Position numbers and translations under genes: made by a program | Part shown: positions 45,710 through 52,595 of the stretch, in pieces | How the letters are laid out: each line of letters opens with the position of its first letter | Position numbering within the stretch: position 1 is the first letter of the stretch | The notes under the pieces: model-generated | Seen by the model: the letters and a program-made list of their open reading frames with translations, nothing else | What the model was told of the DNA's origin: nothing | Databases searched by the model: none | Assembly: GCA_900540365.1 (NCBI GenBank) | Contig: UQFN01000002.1 | Location: forward strand, 62,001-126,000 | Source: an uncultured Mollicutes bacterium | GTDB taxonomy: Bacteria; Bacillota_I; Bacilli_A; RFN20; CAG-826 | Direction of reading: 5' to 3' | DNA length: 64,000 bases

Positions 45710-46744
45710 TTAATAATTGGTGATGATGACTTCCTCAACGTCGCCTCTTCCGTCGGCTTTAGAGTTAATCATCCTTTTGGCATTCACAACATGTATGTTG
45801 AAATCCTTATAAAGCTCGTTTATGAAAGCTGTATTGTGATTTGATAGCATTACGAAAACGCCTTTATCGCTTAATTTCTTATAAAGCCTTGCAAGCCTTA
45901 TCTGCTCATCCTTTCCAAAGTCATTTTTGGCATATGAGGTGAACGAATTCTTGTTTTCTATAACATCATATGGCGGGTCGAAATAAACAAAATCTCCTGC
46001 CTTTGCGTTCTTCACCGCATCCTCGAAATCACCGTTCAATATCGTTATATCGTTGTTTCTAAAAAATTCTCTTAAGGAATCAAAATTCTCTTCATCAAAG
46101 GTTACGACATTTTTCTTCCTGCCAGATGGGACATTGAAATAGCCTTTAGAATTGACTCTATATAAACCATTGAAACAAGATTTGTTTAAATAAATCATTC
46201 TTGCAGCGCGAACATAGATTGGCAAACTGAGAAATCCTTCCTCTTTGTCCATTGACCTAATTTGGTAATAGTACTCTTCAGAATGGTTTGCTTCGTGTTT
46301 TTTTAGTTCGCTTTTTAATGATTCAAATAATTCATCGTTTTGAAAACATTTATATGCACATACAAGTTCAGCGTTGAAGTCATTAATAGTTGCTTTCTTA
46401 GGGGCGATGTTCAAAAAGAAAGAACCACCTCCTATGAAAGGCTCAAAGTAATTATTGTATGTTTCCGGCATATAGGCATGGAGCCTATCCAAAAGTTGCG
46501 TTTTTCCTCCTGCCCATTTGACGAAAGGCCTAAGGGCTTTTGTTTCTTCCAACAATAACGATGTTTTTATTTGAAGAGCTTGACTAAGCCTTTCTATCGT
46601 TTCAAGCGTAACGTTGACCTTGCCCTGCTCTATTTTGGTAATCTGTGGGCGATCCATTCCGCAATAAAACGCCAGTTCGTCTTGCGACAAACCTTGCTGA
46701 AGCCTTAGTTCTTTTACTTTATTTCCAAATACTTGTTGGAGCAT
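45710..46744 (-). CDS. dpnM: HTH-Dam: GATC adenine methylase with N-terminal XRE domain
   Basis: A protein of about 344 residues. Residues 6-62 form a Cro/C1 HTH (GLSQDELAFYCGMDRPQITKIEQGK). The Dam-type alpha-class methylase follows with FVKWAGGKTQLL, FIGGGSFF and FDPPYDV. It methylates GATC on double-stranded DNA. The extra HTH makes it a likely self-regulator, and an inverted repeat covers its own promoter. ATG 46744 follows GAGAGG; an in-frame GTG at 46753 lies in the repeat. Confidence 0.9.
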   Translation of the reverse strand: MLQQVFGNKVKELRLQQGLSQDELAFYCGMDRPQITKIEQGKVNVTLETIERLSQALQIKTSLLLEETKALRPFVKWAGGKTQLLDRLHAYMPETYNNYFEPFIGGGSFFLNIAPKKATINDFNAELVCAYKCFQNDELFESLKSELKKHEANHSEEYYYQIRSMDKEEGFLSLPIYVRAARMIYLNKSCFNGLYRVNSKGYFNVPSGRKKNVVTFDEENFDSLREFFRNNDITILNGDFEDAVKNAKAGDFVYFDPPYDVIENKNSFTSYAKNDFGKDEQIRLARLYKKLSDKGVFVMLSNHNTAFINELYKDFNIHVVNAKRMINSKADGRGDVEEVIITNY

Positions 46745-46787
46745 GTTTAACACCTCTCAAATATTTTATCATTTAGGTGTTTTAAAC
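46745..46787 (-). promoter_or_regulatory. Operator-promoter of the DpnII/Thoeris operon
   Basis: An inverted repeat with arms GTTTAACACCT (46745-46755) and AGGTGTTTTAAAC (46775-46787; two extra T). The -10-like GATAAAAT sits between them on the minus strand and the ribosome site lies within the proximal arm. The HTH of the first gene is the obvious binder. Confidence 0.6.
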
Positions 46788-46806
46788 TCCACAAAATAAA
46801 TCAAAT

Positions 46807-48639
46807 TTAATCGTGATAATCTAATAGGAATCCATAACGTCCCACATCATCGTCGTGAGTGAATTCTATAATGTTGGCTTTTTTCTTTAACTCATCTGTC
46901 ATAGTAAAATTATTCATGTTCTCGATAATTATCAATTGTCCACTTCTTGAGGCATCTATTAAATATCTGAAAAACATATCTTTGATGTTTTCTTTTTCCA
47001 GGTTTCCAACGTCCAAGTTTTTTAAAGGTGAATCAATTACATATACAGGTAGTTGATGTTTGCCTTTTTCATCAAGAAATTTCCTAAAAGCCAAAAGGGT
47101 AACGGAATTGACAAACGATCTAAACCCCTTCCCGTTGTTAGCAGATTTACTTTGGCCCCTGATTGAGATGTCGAAGCTTGCCCTATCGAATTCGGCAGCC
47201 GTATATCTTGCATCACCACAATATTTCATAATCCCTTTGATGTTTTCTGTCATCGTCTGGAAAAATGATGAATGAAAATGCTCAGTAGGAATAAAATCCT
47301 CTCTCTTGACTTTGATTTGAACAGACATACTAGACAAATCTTCTTCTAATAATTTGTTATCGTCATTTAAATATTCAATGCGTTTCTGGCACTCTATAAA
47401 TTCGTCGAATTTCTTAAGGGTATATTCTAAACGGTTCCTTTTATTCACCAAGGTTGAGACCGACTGCCTAACTTCTAAAAAGTTATCTTTGTGAGTTTTC
47501 AGTTCATTCAAATCTTCTTCGTGCTCTTTATATATTTCAGAAAGAGTCTCCGAAACATCATTAAGATTGCGCATAGCTACATTAACTTCAGACTGTACTT
47601 CAACAAGATTTATTTGCTCTTTTTCTTCATGAATCCTGCTATGGCAATAAGGGCATTCATGTTCATCTTCGTTCTTGTCTAATTCATCCTTTCCTGAAGC
47701 GATGAAATTGAGCCTTTCTAGATCAGATTTATATTGAATCGAAAGGCTTTTTAGTCTTTCGATCAACATTCCGTCTGATTCTATCTTTTCTGTCAAAGTT
47801 TTTATCACGCCTTCCAAATTAGCAGACTCTTTATATTTGACATCAATTTCGTCTCTTACATTTTCGAGTTCTGTCTGAACCGAATCAGAATCATCTTTGA
47901 TGGCAGAGAATTCCTGCAGCTTCTTTTCAAGCTTCTTTATCTCGATTTCGTTGTCCGTGATTTTATCGCTTATGTATTTCCTGACAGCACCTCGTTTTAG
48001 CTTTAGTTTGTCTATATCCTCATCCTTTAGATAATTAGAAAAATCCATGCCATAAAGCAAGTAAAGCAAATTGGCCATAGACTGTGTCGTAGGACTATAT
48101 TTCTTGCTCTTCGCCAAAAGTATCTGGCTACCCTCGTCGATTCTTCCTTCATCGGCTAGAAAGAGATAGTCTAGGAACTTTAACGAAAAATAAACAGCGG
48201 TTCCGTCTTTTTTCTGAGGAAGTTTAAACGGATCGACGTTGAAAATCTGTAAAAGAACATCATTGATTGGTCTATAGCCTTTTTTATTAGTATATGCAAA
48301 ATCACCTGATTCGACGTATGGGCTATGGCTTTCTACACTTATGGTTTCCGAATCAACCTTTCTAGTCAAAATGACATCATCGCCATTTTTCGAGATTACA
48401 AGCGAAAAATCAGTATAACCCGTGTCATTTTCTATGATGAATGCCTCGTCATCATTATTCGTATATTTCTTATTATCAGCCCCAAATACCTGTTTAAAGA
48501 TTTTAAATATCAAGGTCTTACCGGTATTGGAAGGGCCGCATATTATATTCAGTCCTTTAGTGAGCTCGATTGAGGATTCTCTTTTGCCCGCTCCGCGCGC
48601 GATAACCTTTTTGAAGTAAATATCGTCCATATCATTCAT
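46807..48639 (-). CDS. ABC-3C system ATPase (SMC/RecN-like)
   Basis: A 610-residue SMC-like ATPase. Walker A is GPSNTGKT (35-42), coiled coils run from about 215 to 440 with a zinc-hook CPYC (329-332), and Walker B is PVYVIDSP (531-538), followed by GQLIIIEN. This is the layout of the ATPase of ABC three-component conflict systems. It overlaps the middle-component gene by 8 bp. It would act as sensor or motor that licenses the effector subunit. Confidence 0.75.
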   Translation of the reverse strand: MNDMDDIYFKKVIARGAGKRESSIELTKGLNIICGPSNTGKTLIFKIFKQVFGADNKKYTNNDDEAFIIENDTGYTDFSLVISKNGDDVILTRKVDSETISVESHSPYVESGDFAYTNKKGYRPINDVLLQIFNVDPFKLPQKKDGTAVYFSLKFLDYLFLADEGRIDEGSQILLAKSKKYSPTTQSMANLLYLLYGMDFSNYLKDEDIDKLKLKRGAVRKYISDKITDNEIEIKKLEKKLQEFSAIKDDSDSVQTELENVRDEIDVKYKESANLEGVIKTLTEKIESDGMLIERLKSLSIQYKSDLERLNFIASGKDELDKNEDEHECPYCHSRIHEEKEQINLVEVQSEVNVAMRNLNDVSETLSEIYKEHEEDLNELKTHKDNFLEVRQSVSTLVNKRNRLEYTLKKFDEFIECQKRIEYLNDDNKLLEEDLSSMSVQIKVKREDFIPTEHFHSSFFQTMTENIKGIMKYCGDARYTAAEFDRASFDISIRGQSKSANNGKGFRSFVNSVTLLAFRKFLDEKGKHQLPVYVIDSPLKNLDVGNLEKENIKDMFFRYLIDASRSGQLIIIENMNNFTMTDELKKKANIIEFTHDDDVGRYGFLLDYHD

Positions 48640-49072
48640 CCCCCTTTATTCTATCTAATAGCAAATCAAGCACCTTATTTTTCTTTGTGAATAGCTCTTT
48701 TTTTCCTAACTCAACAGTTAACATATATTTTTCCGAATATCCCGATTGGGATATTTTTTTATAGAATTCGTTTCCTCTTTCAGTTAATTCATATTTTGTT
48801 TCATTTTTCCCTGCGATCAACGTGATATATCCATTCCTTACCAAATAGGAGATGGATTCCATCACTCTTTTCCTTCTCAATGTCGCCTTACTCAAAGTGA
48901 ATTCGCTATCTCCGTTTAAACTAACGTCGGTCAAGCCAAATTCCTTCCCGTATGTGGCGACGAAGTCAAAAACGAAAAGCTCTTCAGAGGAAAGTGGAGC
49001 ATCAAATGCAAAAAGAAGCAAGGCAAGCCTCATGCTGGTCTCATATACCGAATTAAATACACTGCTACTCAT
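48632..49072 (-). CDS. ABC-3C middle component
   Basis: A 146-residue protein with N-terminal helix SVYETSMRLALLLFAFDAPLSSEEL and a winged-helix-like C-terminal half (ESISYLVRNGYITLI...YELTERGNEF). This matches the small middle component that links ATPase and effector in ABC-3C systems. It overlaps both neighbours by 8 bp, so the three are made in fixed ratio. Confidence 0.7.
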   Translation of the reverse strand: MSSSVFNSVYETSMRLALLLFAFDAPLSSEELFVFDFVATYGKEFGLTDVSLNGDSEFTLSKATLRRKRVMESISYLVRNGYITLIAGKNETKYELTERGNEFYKKISQSGYSEKYMLTVELGKKELFTKKNKVLDLLLDRIKGDE

Positions 49073-50102
49073 TTGGATTCACCCATGACTTTATCCTCCC
49101 CTCCTCGACAAGAATATGGAGAATACCCTTTCTTGTGGAGACATTTATGAAGCCTCTGATGTTTAAAAGCAAAGAGCTGTTCAGTTGCAAATTCGTTGCG
49201 ATTATGTTCATTACGTTTGTAATCCTTTCGATGCCGTTTTCATACTTTCCATAGTAAAAAGCATCAAAGATTCCGTCTTCAATTTCTTTCTTTATTGACT
49301 CAAACTCGCTTTCGCCTTCGTCAAATAACTCTCTGGCTGCGTTTTCCTTATACCTTGCTTCGAAATAGAACTTCGTATGCTCAGAAACATGCCTCTCATA
49401 AATAGTTCCAATTAAATCTTTTTGATTGGAGACTTTTCTTCCGAGCGCCTCAGAATAGGCTTCGAATAATTTCCTGATGAAAATCAAATCGCCGTCCACC
49501 TCGATGTCCATCTGTGCGAGCTTCTTGGACACTGGTATTTTCTCGCCATTAATGTAGAGTGCGCCGTTTTTGAACTCGGCAGCTTTAAAGGCGGTAGCGC
49601 TAAGACTTTTGAAATCCAAATATTCAAGAGGCGGAAGCGTCTCTTTCCTTCCTAAACTTAAATCGTAGATTATCTTCTTCATCAGCTTCGCACATACCTC
49701 TGGAATCAAAGAATCATCGAGGCTGGTTTTTAGTTTGAATCCATAACGGACGATAGCATTTCTTATTTCGACAAGATGGACATTGGATATCAAATCGTTG
49801 AAAAAGGTCTCTAAAGTATCATAGTTGAAGTTCTCAAGTAGAATCGTCGCCTCATCCTTTGATATTTCTCTATTCCCATTAGCCTTTGCCTTCAAAGTAT
49901 TTGGATTTGCCTCGTCACAGAGATTTGGCAAATCAAGCTCTCCACTATTGAGTTTTCCACCAGTAAAAGCATCCAAAAGTTCAGGAAGGAAAATATAGGT
50001 CGGGCTCTTCCTGCTAATTGAAAGAATATCGATAAATTTCGCAAAAGTTATCTTGTCATCCATGTCTTGTACCGCAAACCGTACCGAGGCGTACCGAATC
50101 AC
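49065..50102 (-). CDS. ABC-3C effector/C-terminal-domain component
   Basis: A 345-residue protein, first in the three-gene operon. The last ~110 residues (IEDGIFDAFYYGKYENG to the end) fit the C-terminal domain shared by ABC-3C effector subunits. I see no clear nuclease or protease motif in the N-terminal part, so the killing activity is unknown. The GTG at 50102 gives the longest frame. The ATG at 50063 is an alternative, because three GTACCG repeats (50069-50096) fall between them and look regulatory. Confidence 0.65.
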   Translation of the reverse strand: MIRYASVRFAVQDMDDKITFAKFIDILSISRKSPTYIFLPELLDAFTGGKLNSGELDLPNLCDEANPNTLKAKANGNREISKDEATILLENFNYDTLETFFNDLISNVHLVEIRNAIVRYGFKLKTSLDDSLIPEVCAKLMKKIIYDLSLGRKETLPPLEYLDFKSLSATAFKAAEFKNGALYINGEKIPVSKKLAQMDIEVDGDLIFIRKLFEAYSEALGRKVSNQKDLIGTIYERHVSEHTKFYFEARYKENAARELFDEGESEFESIKKEIEDGIFDAFYYGKYENGIERITNVMNIIATNLQLNSSLLLNIRGFINVSTRKGILHILVEEGRIKSWVNPNE

Positions 50103-50257
50103 TTTTCTATGAAAGCTAAATTATTTGTGTAAGCCCGGAAACAATCGGCTCTACTTATATTCTAGCATCCGAGACTTCCAATTGAAATGTAAAGGGCAAA
50201 TTATGGGAGGTTTTCAAAATGTAATTAAGAAAAAGTAAATATTTCAAAAAGAAAAAT

Positions 50258-50297
50258 GGGAATGATGTGATACCGGTTATGCAAACGCATCATTCCC
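50258..50297 (+). ncRNA. Hairpin, part of structured leader
   Basis: A perfect 10-bp stem GGGAATGATG/CATCATTCCC encloses a 20-base loop containing ACCGGT. It lies just ahead of the second, nested hairpin; together they could be a regulatory leader or small RNA. Confidence 0.4.
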
Positions 50298-50322
50298 AGG
50301 TAGCCAAGCTCTGATTTGCACA

Positions 50323-50379
50323 AGGCTGGCGCCACTCTCGCGGAGATTTCCACGCGGTGAACGGCGTCTTTTTCAGCCT
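50323..50379 (+). ncRNA. Nested structured RNA leader of the sigma-like gene
   Basis: Three stacked helices can be drawn: AGGCTG/CAGCCT, then GGCGCC/GGCGTC (one wobble), then CGCG/CGCG near the top, with a GAAC bulge before GGCG. GC content is far above the genome average. A related shape occurs at 51026-51082. Confidence 0.5.
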
Positions 50380-50423
50380 GCTTTCGAGTGTCTTTCCTCC
50401 GCAACTCAAAGGAGGAAATTTTA

Positions 50424-50987
50424 ATGACTGATAAAAAATATTTTGAAGAAAATGGCTACAAATGGAGCTATGAGAAAACAGATGAAACTCCTTATTACTA
50501 TGACACGGGGTTCAAAGGCCGCATCTGGTGCGACCATAGCCTTTTCAGAATGCTTCATTCGATGGATGAAGCCGAATATAAGCGACAGGATGAGAAATCA
50601 AGATGCGTCATTCTTAATGAAAAAGGCCTTCCTATAAAATGTCGCCTCAAGTGCTCAACTGAATGCCCTTTTAGCTTGAACCATTCAAGAACTGGCTCTC
50701 CTATATCAATAGAAGCTATTCAAGAAAATAATAGTCACATCGATTTTGTAGATACCTCAGCAGATCCTAAACAAACTTTTGATTTAGCCGAATTAAAGAA
50801 TAAAGTCAGAGAAATTTTAGCTGAGCTGAATGAGGTCGAGCGTTCCATTTATATATCAATAAGATTTGAAGAAAAAACTGAAAGAGATGTTGCCAAAAGC
50901 CTTGGGATTTCTCAGCCAGCTGTGCATAAAAAGCTCTTAAAAATTTCAAGGATGGTTGAAGAAAAAATAAAAAATTTTCTCGATTAG
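50424..50987 (+). CDS. Sigma-like (region 4 HTH) regulator
   Basis: A protein of about 187 residues, ATG at 50424 after AAAGGAGG. The C-terminal part is a sigma-70 region-4-type HTH (ELNEVERSIYISIRFEEKTERDVAKSLGISQPAVHKKL). The N-terminal half carries several Cys (CRLKCSTEC) that may bind zinc. No region 2 is seen, so it may be a regulator or a minimal phage-type sigma. It precedes the holin and giant-protein genes and may switch them on. Confidence 0.75.
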   Translation: MTDKKYFEENGYKWSYEKTDETPYYYDTGFKGRIWCDHSLFRMLHSMDEAEYKRQDEKSRCVILNEKGLPIKCRLKCSTECPFSLNHSRTGSPISIEAIQENNSHIDFVDTSADPKQTFDLAELKNKVREILAELNEVERSIYISIRFEEKTERDVAKSLGISQPAVHKKLLKISRMVEEKIKNFLD

Positions 50988-51025
50988 GTTATCAAAACTT
51001 GATTTTTTCTCCTTTTACATGTGAA

Positions 51026-51082
51026 GGCGAAGAGAGCCACCCGTTTGGGTCGGGGGTGGAAAACGGCGAAGCTCTCCTTGCC
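51026..51082 (+). ncRNA. Structured RNA leader of the XhlA-like/holin genes
   Basis: Stacked helices GGC/GCC, GAGAGC/GCTCTC and CACCC/GGGTG, with an asymmetric bulge GAAAACGGCGAA. It shares the GGTG-A-AACGGCG bulge and layout with the element at 50323. It ends about 20 bases before the ribosome site of the next gene. Confidence 0.5.
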
Positions 51083-51111
51083 TTCCTAGATTCAATAGGA
51101 GGTAAAGATAT

Positions 51112-51405
51112 GTGGAACTAGCTATTTCTATTACTTCCCTCATCGCCTCACTTTCAAGCATCCTTTTCGCTCTATTGGCCTTTAGGCGAAACGAGCGAAT
51201 CGATCACAAGAAAGAAGGGAAACACGAGGGAACGATGCTATCCGACATCGGCTACATCAAGGCCTGCGTCGACAGGGTCGAGAAAAATATCGGAATCGTC
51301 GACGAAAGATACCGCAATGTCGCGGAGCGTTTGGCTAAGCTCGAGGAATCCATCAGGAACGCCGAGAAGCGAATAGACGAGCTCTGCGGGAAGGGAGGAA
51401 ATTAA
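51112..51405 (+). CDS. XhlA-like phage membrane protein
   Basis: A 97-residue protein with GTG start 51112 after AGGAGG; the ATG two bases earlier opens only three codons. One transmembrane helix (residues 5-24) is followed by a basic RRNER, GYIKACVDRVEKN and a coiled coil. It is a paralogue of the protein at 61561-61878 (shared KxEGKxEGxMLSxIGYIK). Such proteins pair with holins in phage lysis. GC and codon use are much higher than in its neighbours. Confidence 0.75.
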   Translation: MELAISITSLIASLSSILFALLAFRRNERIDHKKEGKHEGTMLSDIGYIKACVDRVEKNIGIVDERYRNVAERLAKLEESIRNAEKRIDELCGKGGN

Positions 51406-51409
51406 CCAT

Positions 51410-51715
51410 ATGGACATTGCTTATGTGCCAATCATAGTCATCTGCTGCTATGTCATTGGCGAAATCTACAAGCTCATCTTCAAGAAGATTGATAGCACCT
51501 ACAAGTTCATTCCAAGCGTCACCATCGTGGCGGGCGGGCTTCTAGCGGTGCTCATCTACTTCACTGCACCTGAGCTTGTGAATGCAGAAAACGTCTACGA
51601 AGCATTGGTAATCGGCTTCGTGTCCGGTGCAGGTTCCACTGGAACCAACCAGATTATCAAGCAGCTTTTTCAAAAGAAAAATGGAGGTGAACAAAATGAT
51701 AAAACAAGTAAATGA
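51410..51715 (+). CDS. Holin (A118-like)
   Basis: A 101-residue protein with three hydrophobic segments (residues 5-24, 36-53, 65-85) and a short Lys-rich tail. YVPIIVICCYVIGEIYK and KFIPSVTIVAGGLLAVL fit the A118-type holin family. Holins make membrane pores; here the gene lies ahead of a giant secreted-type protein that lacks a signal peptide. It starts 5 bp after the XhlA-like gene and overlaps the next start by 20 bp. Confidence 0.78.
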   Translation: MDIAYVPIIVICCYVIGEIYKLIFKKIDSTYKFIPSVTIVAGGLLAVLIYFTAPELVNAENVYEALVIGFVSGAGSTGTNQIIKQLFQKKNGGEQNDKTSK

Positions 51716-52583
51716 ATACAATCCTAAAATCACGTTTAAATTCATAGAAAATATATGGCAAGGACGTGATCATCGCGAAAGCGAGGAGGCAATTAAAGCA
51801 GTATATAGAAAAGAATCTTTGCCACATTCATTCACAGAAGTCATGTTTTCAAAAGCATTAAAAGCATATGAAATTATGTCAAGTTCTAACTCTGTAGATG
51901 AAATAAAAATTAAAGACATTATCAAAATATATAAGCCTTTATTACAGATGAACGAAGACGATGCAAATTTGCTTTTACAATTAATTGACAAAATTAAAGT
52001 AGCGTCGAATTATGACTGCCATTGGTTAGAGCATTTTCTTGATATTTATAGATACTGCATTCTATGCCCTACTTTTAAGGGATATGAAATAGAGTTAGGA
52101 AAATTGTTTTCTAATTATTCTCTCATAGTTAATCACTTACCCCCAGTAATTATGTACTGCTACTCTTCTGAAAAAATGGCGAACATCATAAGGTCTGTTG
52201 GAGATGAAGAACAATTAAGAAAAATTATGTCTCTTTTAATTAAAAGAACTAACAAATTCAATAAGAGTCATAAAGTAGTTCCATTAGTCGAAATCCAACA
52301 ATCAATATACGAAATACAAGAAGAATTAAAAAATGATTATGGAATTACTCATCTAGGAATTTTCGGTTCTTATTCAAGAGGAGAACAAAACAAGTTTAGC
52401 GATCTTGATATTGTATGTGAGGTTCGAAAAGATTTTCAAAATATCGGAAATTTAAGAGAAATGATTGCTGCAAGAATCAAGGAAGTTACTGGTATAGACG
52501 TTGATGTAATGATTAATGATGTTACATACGATGCAAATCAAATACCAGTAGATATGTTTAATGAAAAAATAAATTTATTTTAA
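51696..52583 (+). CDS. Degenerate Fic domain fused to minimal nucleotidyltransferase
   Basis: A protein of about 295 residues, ATG 51696 after GGAGG inside the holin gene. The C-terminal nucleotidyltransferase has GIFGSYSRGEQNKFSDLDIV (GSxxRG...SDxD) and a third acidic residue in GIDVDVM. The middle, PTFKGYEIELGKLFSNYSL followed by PPVIM, aligns over 29 positions with the Fic core HPFxxGNGRxGRxxxN...PPVII, but the catalytic His, Asn and Arg are changed. Fic is thus probably inactive. The transferase target is unknown. Confidence 0.65.
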   Translation: MIKQVNEYNPKITFKFIENIWQGRDHRESEEAIKAVYRKESLPHSFTEVMFSKALKAYEIMSSSNSVDEIKIKDIIKIYKPLLQMNEDDANLLLQLIDKIKVASNYDCHWLEHFLDIYRYCILCPTFKGYEIELGKLFSNYSLIVNHLPPVIMYCYSSEKMANIIRSVGDEEQLRKIMSLLIKRTNKFNKSHKVVPLVEIQQSIYEIQEELKNDYGITHLGIFGSYSRGEQNKFSDLDIVCEVRKDFQNIGNLREMIAARIKEVTGIDVDVMINDVTYDANQIPVDMFNEKINLF

Positions 52584-52595
52584 AAGGAGGAATAT

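Larger units (their letters stand above)
50103..50423. other. Divergent intergenic region between ABC-3C and the sigma-like gene
   Basis: About 320 bp. It carries the ABC-3C promoter region (left) and, on the plus strand, a 10-bp-stem hairpin (50258-50297) and a longer nested hairpin (50323-50379) ahead of the sigma-like gene. Confidence 0.6.

Noticed and set aside
38600..51000. An integrase or transposase explaining the islands
   Set aside because: No tyrosine or serine recombinase or IS transposase motif was found in the window; mobility is inferred only from composition and the duplicated dpnII tail.
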